A stretch of 14,389 nt of DNA from an uncultured Oscillospiraceae bacterium (GCA_947624465.1 CANQKJ010000022.1:1-14389), one strand, 5' to 3'. Numbered from the stretch's first letter, positions 1 to 6,733 are shown. The notes: generated from the letters alone by a model not told the origin. Made by a program: numbers and translations.

Positions 1-390
1 CCGTTGACGAAGTAGTTGAACTGGACGCCGGTGGTGTCCTTGCCCAGGAACTCGATGTCGATCTCGTCCCAGGGGTTGGGGTTGCCGTCCAGGCCGATGT
101 CATAGTTGCCGGTGCAGGTGAAGAAGGTGCTGGCGGTGCCCTCCACCTTGGCGGGCTTCATGCTCACCCGGTACTGGCCGAAGCCGTAGTGCAGGGCGGT
201 GCGGGACTCGCCGGCGTAGTAGCCCTGCTCCACCTCGCCCTTGGCGTCGGCGATGTGCAGGTGTAGCTGCCCGTCGGAATAGGTGACCTGGTCGCCCTTC
301 CAGAAGGTGTTGAACACAGAGCCGTTGGACCAGCCGTCGGAGGCGAACACCCTGCCGTTGGCGGGGGCGCCGTCGGCGAAGTTCACATCA
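1..390. repeat. Second copy of 723-nt internal duplication (GH16 domain 2, visible part)
   Basis: Aligns to 724-1113 at a constant offset of 723 nt without any indel. By hand count about 54 of 390 positions differ (about 86% identity). Positions 1-77, which encode the catalytic motif, are identical to 724-800. The copy continues beyond the left edge. Confidence 0.92.
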
Positions 391-1265
391 AGCCCCTCGG
401 CGGGGATGGGCTCGCCGCCGCCCTGCTCAGGCACCAGAGGGGCGCCGACGGCGGAGGTCTTGACGTACTTGTAGTCGGCGGTGGCCTCGTTCAGCTCATA
501 CTTGCCCATCCAGCCCTCGGCGTCGGGGGTGCCGCACCAGTAGTTCATCAGGATGCGGCCGGGGGTGGAGGGCAGGGGGTTATCCGCGGAGGCGTTGACG
601 GTGTACACGCCCTCGCCGTCCACATACCAGGTGATGGAGTCCTCGGTCCAGCGGAAGCCGTACTCATGGAACTCCTCGCTGGCGTCGAAGCCCAGGTCGT
701 ACCAGTACTCATGGCCGCCCTGGCCGTTGACGAAGTAGTTGAACTGGACGCCGGTGGTGTCCTTGCCCAGGAACTCGATGTCGATCTCGTCCCAGGGGTT
801 CTCCTCGCCGTTGGCGTTGATGTCATAGGGACCGGTGCAGGTGAAGAAGGTGCTGGCGGTGCCCTCTACCTTGGCGGGCTTCATGCTCACCGCGTAGTCG
901 CCGAAGCCGTAGTACAGGTTGGTGCGGGCCTCGCCGGAGTAGTAGCCCTGCTCCACCTCGCCGTTGGCGTCGCCGATGCCCAGGTGCATCTGGCCGTCGG
1001 AGTAGGTCAGGTAGTCGGCCTTCCAGAAGGTGTTGAACACGCTGCCGTTGGACCAGCCGTCAGAGGCGAACACGTTGCCGGTGGGGTCGGCGCCGTTCGC
1101 GAAGTCCACCAGCATCTCGCCGCCGAAGGGGGTCGCGGGGGCCTCGGAGGGCTGCTCGGTGCCGGGGTTGCTGGCGGGGCCCACGTTGGGGTCCTTGGGG
1201 CCGCAGGCGCACAGGGCCAGCAGCATGGCCGCGGCCAAAAGCATCGCAAGTACTTTCTTTTTCAT
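1..1265 (-). CDS. Tandem GH16 lichenase-type beta-glucanase lipoprotein, 3'-truncated by the window edge
   Basis: Secreted, lipid-anchored endo-beta-glucanase, probably 1,3-1,4-beta-glucanase (lichenase). The start is ATG at 1265, with AAAGGAG 9 nt upstream. Residues 1-21 are a lipoprotein signal peptide with lipobox LCAC, so Cys21 would be lipidated. A short Pro/Glu-rich linker follows. Domain 1 (about 50-285) matches Bacillus lichenase throughout: MKPAK, the catalytic motif DEIDIEFLGKDTTGVQFNY (Glu160, Asp162, Glu164), LGFDAS, WYVDG and TPGRILMNYW. A linker rich in Pro, Gly and Glu leads to domain 2 from about 291, where the catalytic residues recur at 401/403/405. The period is exactly 241 residues. 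The gene has no stop in the window, so domain 2 is cut just after the active site and more copies could follow. The gene has its own promoter (1329-1357) behind the two-component genes, which may control it. The GH16 fold and lichenase class are very secure; the exact substrate is inferred from family resemblance. Confidence 0.95.
   Translation of the reverse strand, partial: MKKKVLAMLLAAAMLLALCACGPKDPNVGPASNPGTEQPSEAPATPFGGEMLVDFANGADPTGNVFASDGWSNGSVFNTFWKADYLTYSDGQMHLGIGDANGEVEQGYYSGEARTNLYYGFGDYAVSMKPAKVEGTASTFFTCTGPYDINANGEENPWDEIDIEFLGKDTTGVQFNYFVNGQGGHEYWYDLGFDASEEFHEYGFRWTEDSITWYVDGEGVYTVNASADNPLPSTPGRILMNYWCGTPDAEGWMGKYELNEATADYKYVKTSAVGAPLVPEQGGGEPIPAEGLDVNFADGAPANGRVFASDGWSNGSVFNTFWKGDQVTYSDGQLHLHIADAKGEVEQGYYAGESRTALHYGFGQYRVSMKPAKVEGTASTFFTCTGNYDIGLDGNPNPWDEIDIEFLGKDTTGVQFNYFVN
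724..1113. repeat. First copy of 723-nt internal duplication (GH16 domain 1)
   Basis: Partner of 1-390 (offset 723 nt, 241 codons). The differences cluster in surface-loop segments, such as the stretch before the catalytic motif, and in the domain N-terminus, while the active-site segment is invariant. Only the part with a visible partner is listed; the whole domain runs to about position 410. Confidence 0.92.
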
Positions 1266-1328
1266 GTGGGAACGCTCCTTTCCGATATTTCCCACCGCCT
1301 CACGCCGGAGGGGTGAGCTTCTGGCCGC

Positions 1329-1357
1329 ATTATAAAAAGAGGAACGCCCGCGCGCAA
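1329..1357 (-). promoter_or_regulatory. Promoter of the GH16 gene, nested in the preceding terminator
   Basis: On the minus strand TTGCGC (1357-1352) is followed after 17 nt by a perfect TATAAT (1334-1329). The -35 falls in the loop, and the spacer covers the 3' arm and T-tract, of the terminator at 1334-1369. The expected start of transcription is near 1321-1323, leaving a leader of about 55 nt with the ribosome site AAAGGAG. The leader holds a short inverted repeat (CTCAC...GTGAG, 1301-1319) of unknown value. Confidence 0.7.
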
Positions 1358-1369
1358 CGGGCGTTCCTC
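1334..1369 (-). terminator. Rho-independent terminator of the two-component operon
   Basis: Perfect 12-bp stem GAGGAACGCCCG / CGGGCGTTCCTC (1339-1350 and 1358-1369) with a 7-nt loop. On the minus strand it is followed by TTTTTAT. It lies 18 nt after the kinase stop codon and upstream of the GH16 start. Confidence 0.9.
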
Positions 1370-1387
1370 AAACTGCTTTTTTATTAC

Positions 1388-2782
1388 TTATTCTGTCGTT
1401 CCGCTTCCAAATGCTGGCCCGTCCCCGTCCAGGGTGAACAGGATATTCAGGTGGAACACCCCGTCCTCCGCCGAGGCGGTCATCTCCCCGCCGTACTGGC
1501 GGACGATCATGCGGATGGACTGGGTGCCAAAGCCGTGATACCCCCTGTCCTCCTTGGTGGTCTGGGGCAGCCCGTCTTTGAACTCCAATTCCCCCTCGAA
1601 GTAGTTGTCCTCCTGGATGACCAGCATATCCCCCCGGGCCTTCACCACCAGGTTCACCACCCGGCGCTCCCGGTCAGGCACCTGCCGGGCGGCCTCCAGG
1701 GCGTTGTCGATGATGTTGCCGAACAGGCAGTACAGGTCCCCGTCCCGAAGGAAGGACAGCCGCGCCCCGTCTGCCATGCAGGAGAAGGTGATGCCGTTCT
1801 GCTCGCAGTAGAGGCTCTTTTCGGTGAGCAGAACGTCCAGCAGGCGGTTGCCCGTCTCCACGGCGGAGTCGTAGATGGAGATGGACTTCTGCAGGTCGTC
1901 CACCGCCTCCGCCGTCACCCCCGCGCCCGCCGTGGCCATGGTCCCCAGCCGGTAGCGGATGTCGTGGCACTTCACGTTGATGAGGTCGATGGTGTCCCTG
2001 GAGATCTCGTACTGCCGCTGGCTCTGGTGGATGGCGTGGCGGAGGTAGGCCAACTGCTGCTGGAGCTCCTTGCCCTCCACCGTCTTGAAGCTGAGCAGCA
2101 GCACCACGGCGCAGCACACCACCGAGAAGCAGTTCCCCGTCTGGCGCAGCACGAAGTACTCCCACACCTCGAACCGGTTCTCCCCGCCCACGGTGAGGGC
2201 GCCGAAGTAGATGTCCTCAAAGGAGCAGAGGATCACCGTCAGGCCCAGGATCAGCAGGGAAAGGGCCAGCAGGCCCTGATCCACCCGCCGGTTGGACAGG
2301 TAGGGCAGCAGCCGGCGCACCAGGAAGAAATACACCGCCGCGGCCGCCGCGAAGAAGAAGGCGTAGTACAGCAGATGGTAGTACAGCTCGTACCGGTCCC
2401 CCCAGCCGTCGCACACCCCCAGCTGGCGCAGGCCGCACCACAGCAGCAGGAACAGCTTGTAGGTCATGTTCTGGGCGGCGTAGGCCATGGAGCAGCAGAA
2501 CAGCACGGTGGAGCGCCGCTCCTCGAAGCAGAAGCCCATCTGGAGCACCGACGCGGCGAACAGCAGCAGGTAGAGGAAGCTCCGCCCCCACACATTGTCG
2601 CCGATGGCCTGATAGGCCCGGGCGGCGGGCAGGGCGAGGGCCAGCATGGCCGCCGCCCCCGCCAAAAACCGCAGGGGGAACCGGGGGGCCCGGTCCAGCT
2701 TCCCGGCGGTGAGGAAGTAGAACACGTACAGCTCAAACAGAAATTCCAGAATGATCGCCCGGTAGACGAACCAAAACTCCAT
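1388..2782 (-). CDS. GHKL (AgrC/VirS-class) sensor histidine kinase
   Basis: Membrane sensor kinase that should phosphorylate the LytTR regulator encoded just upstream. The 464 residues divide into a hydrophobic N-terminal half (about 1-232) with roughly six membrane segments (about 5-25, 38-54, 66-85, 91-115, 135-155, 168-190, then a further one at 215-232) and a cytoplasmic kinase part. A helical dimerisation region carries His273 in KCHDIRYRLG, the likely phosphorylation site. The GHKL ATPase has an N-box NIIDNALEA (Asn356/Asn360) and a G-box GYHGFG (414-419). The ATG at 2782 lies two bases after the regulator stop, and the ribosome site GAGGG sits inside the regulator's 3' end, so translation is probably coupled. 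No AgrB or AgrD gene lies nearby, so the signal is unknown. Confidence 0.9.
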   Translation of the reverse strand: MEFWFVYRAIILEFLFELYVFYFLTAGKLDRAPRFPLRFLAGAAAMLALALPAARAYQAIGDNVWGRSFLYLLLFAASVLQMGFCFEERRSTVLFCCSMAYAAQNMTYKLFLLLWCGLRQLGVCDGWGDRYELYYHLLYYAFFFAAAAAVYFFLVRRLLPYLSNRRVDQGLLALSLLILGLTVILCSFEDIYFGALTVGGENRFEVWEYFVLRQTGNCFSVVCCAVVLLLSFKTVEGKELQQQLAYLRHAIHQSQRQYEISRDTIDLINVKCHDIRYRLGTMATAGAGVTAEAVDDLQKSISIYDSAVETGNRLLDVLLTEKSLYCEQNGITFSCMADGARLSFLRDGDLYCLFGNIIDNALEAARQVPDRERRVVNLVVKARGDMLVIQEDNYFEGELEFKDGLPQTTKEDRGYHGFGTQSIRMIVRQYGGEMTASAEDGVFHLNILFTLDGDGPAFGSGTTE

Positions 2783-2784
2783 GC

Positions 2785-3501
2785 TCAGCCCTCCCCTCTG
2801 GTGCCGGCGTACCAGTCGGCCAGCTCCGCCATGAACGCCGAGCGGCGGGGCCGGCTGATCTGCAGGACCTCATTGCCCACCTGCACGTCGTACCCCTTCA
2901 CCCGGGTGATGAACTTGGGGTTCACCAAGTAGCACTTGTTGCAGCGCAGGAAGCCGTGGGCGCTCAGCTCCCGCTCCACGTTGGAGAGGATGCCGGTCAT
3001 CTCGATCACGTCGTCGATCAGGTGATAGTACAGCCGGTGGCGGATGATCTCCACATACATCAGCTTGTCGGTGGAGATGCGCCACAGCCCGCCCGGCGTG
3101 TTCACCGTGAAGGCCCGCTCCTCGTTCACCAGGTAGATGTCCAGCGCCTTTTTGAACTTCAGGGAGAAGTCGAAGTAGCTCACCGGCTTGAGCAGATAGC
3201 TCACCGCGTCCACCTCGTACCCCCGCAGGGCGTACTGGGCCAGGTTGGTGATGAACATCAGGGAGACGTTTTTGTCGTGCTTCCGCAGCTCCACGGCGGT
3301 GTCCATGCCGTTCTTCTCCGGCATCTGGATGTCCATGAACACCACGGCGTATACCGTCTGATAGTCCCGCAGGAATTCCGCGCCGTTGGGGAAACGGACG
3401 ATATTGAACTCCTGGCCGGTCTCGGCGGCGTACCGCCGGACGTACTCCGTCAGCCGCCGGGCGGCGGCGTCCTCGTCCTCCACGATGGCGATGTTCCTCA
3501 C
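2785..3501 (-). CDS. LytTR-family response regulator
   Basis: DNA-binding response regulator, 238 residues, AgrA/VirR/LytR class. The receiver domain (about 1-125) has acidic residues Glu8-Asp9-Glu10, phospho-acceptor Asp57 in VFMDIQMP, Thr85 in FITN and Lys105 in LLKPV. The LytTR DNA-binding domain (about 130-232) includes the typical FLRCNKCYLVNPKFI segment. The start is GTG at 3501, six nt after a GGGGGGAG ribosome site. That site overlaps the palindrome CCCGATCGGG (3514-3523), which could partly hide it. The gene leads a two-gene operon with the kinase; a clear promoter lies at 3546-3573. Targets are not known; the GH16 gene directly downstream is the obvious candidate, but I could not find a convincing LytTR direct repeat there. 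Confidence 0.92.
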   Translation of the reverse strand: MRNIAIVEDEDAAARRLTEYVRRYAAETGQEFNIVRFPNGAEFLRDYQTVYAVVFMDIQMPEKNGMDTAVELRKHDKNVSLMFITNLAQYALRGYEVDAVSYLLKPVSYFDFSLKFKKALDIYLVNEERAFTVNTPGGLWRISTDKLMYVEIIRHRLYYHLIDDVIEMTGILSNVERELSAHGFLRCNKCYLVNPKFITRVKGYDVQVGNEVLQISRPRRSAFMAELADWYAGTRGEG

Positions 3502-3536
3502 GTTTGCTCCCCCCGATCGGGCAAAAGATGCGCAAA

Positions 3537-3553
3537 GGTATATACATTATACC
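3537..3553. promoter_or_regulatory. Inverted repeat over the -10 of the regulator promoter
   Basis: GGTATA-TACAT-TATACC, perfect 6-bp arms around a 5-nt centre. It covers the -10 box and the start site, so a bound protein would block transcription. The binding protein is unknown; some of the symmetry is inherent to an AT-rich -10 region. Confidence 0.4.
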
Positions 3554-3573
3554 GCAAATCCAAAAAAGCGCAA
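3546..3573 (-). promoter_or_regulatory. Promoter of the response regulator-kinase operon
   Basis: Minus strand: TTGCGC (3573-3568), 16-nt spacer, TATAAT (3551-3546). The expected transcript start is near 3539, giving a leader of about 38 nt. Confidence 0.75.
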
Positions 3574-3591
3574 GACCGGCCGGGATCATGG

Positions 3592-3921
3592 TGGGATTTG
3601 AGTCGGAGTTTCACGGATCCCAGACGGCTTTACGGCGTCTGTTTCCGGTGGAGCAGGCTCAAGGCCGCCGCCTTTCTGGAGGAGGCCGGCGGCAGCCTCA
3701 CCCCCCGGGAGATCGAATGCCTCCCTTGGGGGGCCAAGCTGATGGCGCCGGAATGCGGGATACGCTTCCTCACCGGCTACCTGGAGGGGGGACGTCTATT
3801 TCCACATCACCCGTCCCGGCCAGGACCTGGACCGCGCCCGCACCCAGTTCAGGCTGGCGGCGGATATGGAGGCCACCGGGAGGAACTGGCCGCCATCGTC
3901 AACGCGGCGGGACACAACTGA
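3592..3921 (+). pseudogene. 3' remnant of a phosphotransferase-family (NahK/APH-like) gene with two frameshifts
   Basis: The conceptual translation from about 3664 reads like the C-terminus of Clostridial phosphotransferase/N-acetylhexosamine kinase-like proteins: FLEEAGGSLTPREIECLPWG, ECGIRFLTGYLEG, then DVYFHITRPGQDLDRARTQF, then REELAAIVNAAGHN and a stop at 3919-3921. The reading frame moves twice. A run of six G at 3786-3791 has one base too many, and CC at 3876-3877 appears one base short of an original CCC (…ATR-EEL…). Restoring both gives one unbroken C-terminus of roughly 85 residues. The first two-thirds of the gene are absent: 3592-3663 is only weakly similar, and upstream lies the opposing regulator promoter. 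The family assignment is from memory of motifs and is moderately sure; the broken state is seen directly. Confidence 0.7.
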
Positions 3922-3933
3922 AAAACCGGAAGT

Positions 3934-3970
3934 CCCTGTCATCCGGCGCCTGCCGCTTGACAGGGGTTTC
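3934..3970 (+). terminator. Terminator behind the phosphotransferase remnant
   Basis: CCCTGTCA (3934-3941) pairs with TGACAGGG (3958-3965), with partial inner pairing GGC/GCC, followed by GTTTCTTGTTCT. It lies 12 nt after the remnant's stop, as expected for the original gene end. The T-tract is interrupted, so it may be leaky. Confidence 0.65.
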
Positions 3971-3985
3971 TTGTTCTGCTATTAT
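3957..3985 (+). promoter_or_regulatory. Promoter of the padR-DUF2812 operon, nested in the preceding terminator
   Basis: A perfect TTGACA (3957-3962), 17-nt spacer, and TATTAT (3980-3985). The -35 is part of the 3' arm of the terminator hairpin at 3934-3965. The predicted transcript start is near 3992, right beside the palindrome at 3995-4004. Confidence 0.75.
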
Positions 3986-3994
3986 TATGCCACG

Positions 3995-4004
3995 CGATAT
4001 ATCG
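3995..4004. promoter_or_regulatory. Putative PadR operator palindrome
   Basis: CGATATATCG is a perfect 10-bp palindrome just downstream of the padR -10 box. PadR proteins commonly repress their own operon by binding AT-rich dyads at the promoter; the position fits that role. No second copy was found in the window. Confidence 0.45.
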
Positions 4005-4033
4005 AGTTGCATAATAGTTGGGAGGGACGCGTC

Positions 4034-4345
4034 GTGCCGGAACAGGGACCCATGACCGAGGCCATGTACTATATTCTGCTGGCCCTGCTGAAGCCGGGCC
4101 ACGGCTACGGCATGATGCGGCGCATCCGGGAGCTGTCCGGCGACCGGCTGGTGATGGGGCCGGGGACGCTGTACGGGGGCTTAAGCCGCATGAGCAAGGA
4201 CGGCTGGATCGCCCTCACCGGCGAGGAGGGCCGCCGGAAGAACTACGCCATCACGGATGCGGGCCGGGAAGCCCTGCTGGCGGAGTACGGCCGGCTCAAG
4301 CGGCTGGTGGCCGACGGGACCGTGCTGGAGGAGGAACAGGGATGA
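4034..4345 (+). CDS. PadR-family transcriptional regulator
   Basis: Small winged-helix DNA-binding protein of 103 residues, the short PadR subfamily size. It shows the family pattern: MYYILLALLKPGHGYGMMRR (11-30), then the recognition helix MGPGTLYGGLSRMSKDGWI (41-59) and the wing GRRKNYAITDAGREAL (66-81). GTG at 4034 is chosen as start because GGAGG (4021-4025) sits 8 nt upstream; the next ATG (4052) has no comparable site. It overlaps the next gene by 4 bp (ATGA). Such PadR genes usually repress the operon they lead, here with a DUF2812 membrane protein as the effector gene. The inducing signal is not visible. Confidence 0.93.
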   Translation: MPEQGPMTEAMYYILLALLKPGHGYGMMRRIRELSGDRLVMGPGTLYGGLSRMSKDGWIALTGEEGRRKNYAITDAGREALLAEYGRLKRLVADGTVLEEEQG

Positions 4346-5502
4346 AATACAAGTGGAAGCTCCATCCCGGCGACTACGCCCTGGGGGAGAACGAGAAATT
4401 TTACGGCGACATGGAGGCAAAAGGCTGGCGGCTCATCAAGCGGGGCGAATACCGGAGCAAGTTTGAGCGGGTGGAACCCAGCCGGACCCGGTACCGGGTG
4501 GAGGTGGCCGGCACCTCCTTTTCGGACGGCCCGGCCCTGCCGGAGGAACAGATCGCGGTCTATGAGGACTGCGGCTGGGAGTACGTCACCAGCCGGGGGA
4601 TGTCCCATTACTTCCGGGCCCCGGAGGGCAGCGACGCCCCGGAGTTCTACGCCGACCCCCGGCAGCAGGCGGAGACGCTGAAGGGCCTCCGGCGGCGGCT
4701 TCTTGTGGGCACGCTGATCTCCCTGGGGCTGTTTGCCGCGCTGGCGTCCATGATCCTCACCATCAGCGGCGGGACGGTGGAGCTGACCGACGGGGTGCGG
4801 CGCTATTGGCTCATCGCACCGGGCCTGGTGGTCTTCTACTGCCTCCTGCTGGCCTCCGGCATCGCGGCGGACACCATCGACAGGTGGCAGATCGGCCGCA
4901 CCTATCGGCGGCTGAAACAGGGCGTCCCCCTGGACCACGCCCCCAAGGGCCGGGGCCGCGTCCGGTTCCTCCTGGTCCACGGCCTCCGGTGGGCGTCCTG
5001 CCTGTTCCTGGCGCTGACGGTGTTACAGCTCGTCACCATCCAGCACGGGCCCATGCCTCCGCAGCCGGACGGGCCCTACATGGTCCTCAGCGACGTGGGC
5101 TGGACCGGGGAGCGCACCGACTTCATGGGGAATACCAGCCGCAGGGATCACACCCGCACCTTCCTCTCCGAGTACTGGGACACCCGGGAGTATGTGGAGA
5201 ACCCCGGCCAAGTGGCGGCTACCATCTACCAGGACGTGTACCGGCTGGCCCCCTGGATGGACCCCATGGACTGGGTGGACAGCTTAACAGTGAAGCAGAC
5301 CTTCGTGAAGGACCTGGACGACTATACCCCGGTGGAGATCGAGGGTCTGGACGCTGCCTGGGTGGTGGAGGGCGGCATGGAGGCCGTGGCGGTAAAGGGC
5401 CGGCTGGTCGCGTGCGTCAACTATCTGGACGGGGCGTACAGCACCGAGCGGCTGGTGGACGTTTTGGATGCCCTGGCGGAGCGCTGGGCGGCATACGGAT
5501 GA
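4342..5502 (+). CDS. DUF2812-containing membrane protein
   Basis: 386 residues. The N-terminal cytoplasmic part (about 1-110) is of the DUF2812 type commonly found next to PadR in Firmicutes: WKLHPGDY, NEKFYGDMEAKGWRL, YEDCGWEYVTSRGMSHYFRA. Three membrane segments follow at about 119-141, 155-175 and 208-232. The C-terminal 150 residues are soluble and predicted to lie outside; I do not recognise them. The ATG at 4342 overlaps the padR stop, so translation is coupled. No catalytic motif is visible. The protein is probably a sensor or modulator whose amount is set by PadR, but its role is unknown in this family. The gene ends before a strong terminator. Confidence 0.8.
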   Translation: MKYKWKLHPGDYALGENEKFYGDMEAKGWRLIKRGEYRSKFERVEPSRTRYRVEVAGTSFSDGPALPEEQIAVYEDCGWEYVTSRGMSHYFRAPEGSDAPEFYADPRQQAETLKGLRRRLLVGTLISLGLFAALASMILTISGGTVELTDGVRRYWLIAPGLVVFYCLLLASGIAADTIDRWQIGRTYRRLKQGVPLDHAPKGRGRVRFLLVHGLRWASCLFLALTVLQLVTIQHGPMPPQPDGPYMVLSDVGWTGERTDFMGNTSRRDHTRTFLSEYWDTREYVENPGQVAATIYQDVYRLAPWMDPMDWVDSLTVKQTFVKDLDDYTPVEIEGLDAAWVVEGGMEAVAVKGRLVACVNYLDGAYSTERLVDVLDALAERWAAYG

Positions 5503-5516
5503 CCTTCCGTTTAAGC

Positions 5517-5574
5517 AGAAACAGCCCCTTCGGCCAAATCGGCGGCCGGAGGGGCTGTTTCTTTAATATTTTTT
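5517..5574 (+). terminator. Strong terminator of the padR-DUF2812 operon
   Basis: A stem of about 19 bp (5517-5535 with 5544-5562, one wobble) around an 8-nt loop, followed by TTAATATTTTTT on the plus strand. It stands between convergent genes; on the minus strand the T-tract is poor, so it may stop the eutH transcript only weakly. Positions 5575-5624 hold nothing else I can recognise. Confidence 0.9.
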
Positions 5575-5624
5575 GATGTGCGGCGCGCAAAGGGCCGTCC
5601 GCAGTCCCCCGCCGGAGCAAGGCG

Positions 5625-6731
5625 TCATGGCCTTCCCCCGCCGCCGGCCTGGCCGGCGGGGCGGGGCCGCCGGTCCCGCTGCACCCATACGGCCAGCGCG
5701 GCGGCGGCCAGAGCGCCGCAGAGCTTGCCCGCCGCCAGCGCCCCCAGCATCTCCGGCTCCACGCCCAGCACAAAGCCCATGTGGGCGGCCAGCAGGCTGC
5801 TCCCGCTGACCAGGAAGGCGGCGATGGCCGTCTGATCCTTCTCCGCCAGCCCGGACCAGGTGGACAGGATGGGCAGAGGGGTGGCCAGGCACACCAGCAT
5901 CCCGGTGATGCCCCGGGAGGACAGGCCGATGGCGCCGCCCAGCAGGGCGAAGGGCCGCTCCAGCGCCCGGCGCAGCAGCTCGGCCACGGGCAGGCTGCCC
6001 AGCATGACCACGCCGATGGAGGCCACCGTACTCATGGCGTCCCCGATGGGGGCCATGCCGGGGATGGGGTTCCAGCCGGTCATGTACTCCACCGCCGCCA
6101 AAATCAGTCCGGCGGTGATGAGGACCTTGAGCCCCTCCGACAGCAGGCAAAAGCCCTTTACCATCTGCCGGGGAATCTTCCACAGCCCCAGCAGGAGCAG
6201 CAGGGCCAGCAGGAAAATAGGCACGTTCTGCCAAAGGCAGTCCAAAACCGTCAGGCCGCAGGCCAGTCCCCCCGCGATCAGTCCCACCGGCATGGCCGCC
6301 AGCCCCAGCATGGTGCCCCGTGCGAAGGGGCCTCGGCCGGCCTCGTCGATCATCCCCATGCCCACGGGGACGGTGAACACCAGCGTGCAGCCGAAGATGG
6401 CCGCCACCACGATGCCGGCGTAGCTGCCCACCGCGGGGTCAGACGCCAGCTCTTTGGCCAGCTGATAGCCCCCCATGTCGATGGACAGAAAGCTGCCGAA
6501 CATGGCAGGGTCCACCCCGACGGCCCGGTACAGCGGCACGATGACCGCCCCCAGCGCCTTTGCCAGCGCCGGGGCCAGACAGATCATCCCCGCCATGGAC
6601 AGGGCCATGGGACCCAGCAGCATGAAGCCCTTCTCGAACTGCTCCCCCAGGCCCAACCGGTTTCCGAAAACGCGGTCCAGGCCGCCCAGCGCCGCGCCGG
6701 CGGCCATCACGATCATCAGGATGCGCTCCAT
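5625..6731 (-). CDS. eutH: EutH-family ethanolamine transporter
   Basis: Integral membrane protein of 368 residues (Enterobacterial EutH is about 408). Family signatures are clear: GGLDRVFGNRLGLGEQFEKG (16-35), GPMALSMAGMICLAPALA, DPAMFGSFLSIDMGGYQLA, VFTVPVGMGMI, GLWKIPRQMVKGF and NPIPGMAPIGD. About ten hydrophobic segments span its length. EutH proteins are thought to move ethanolamine into the cell. The ATG at 6731 lies two bases after the stop of the M24 peptidase gene (TGAGCATG) with no good ribosome site of its own, so it depends on translational coupling. No other eut gene (ammonia-lyase, microcompartment shell, EutV/W) is in the window. The C-terminus (RDRRPRPAGQAGGGGRP) is basic and low in complexity. 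Confidence 0.88.
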   Translation of the reverse strand: MERILMIVMAAGAALGGLDRVFGNRLGLGEQFEKGFMLLGPMALSMAGMICLAPALAKALGAVIVPLYRAVGVDPAMFGSFLSIDMGGYQLAKELASDPAVGSYAGIVVAAIFGCTLVFTVPVGMGMIDEAGRGPFARGTMLGLAAMPVGLIAGGLACGLTVLDCLWQNVPIFLLALLLLLGLWKIPRQMVKGFCLLSEGLKVLITAGLILAAVEYMTGWNPIPGMAPIGDAMSTVASIGVVMLGSLPVAELLRRALERPFALLGGAIGLSSRGITGMLVCLATPLPILSTWSGLAEKDQTAIAAFLVSGSSLLAAHMGFVLGVEPEMLGALAAGKLCGALAAAALAVWVQRDRRPRPAGQAGGGGRP

Positions 6732-6733
6732 GC

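Noticed and set aside
1..1113. Direct repeats as a mobile element or CRISPR
   Set aside because: The two copies are 723-nt coding repeats of a GH16 domain in one frame, without inverted ends, spacers or transposase.
1313..2932. Plus-strand open frame (539 codons) opposite the kinase
   Set aside because: Antisense shadow of the GHKL kinase; no family motif and biased composition.
3502..4033. Possible AgrD-type peptide or AgrB gene in the gap beside the two-component pair
   Set aside because: The gap is explained by promoter, phosphotransferase remnant, terminator and padR promoter; no short peptide with a ribosome site and Cys-containing core was seen.
5637..5665. GC-rich inverted repeat (GCCGGCC/GGCCGGC) as a terminator for eutH
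   Set aside because: It lies within the eutH coding region, encodes the Gly/Pro-rich C-terminus and has no T-tract.
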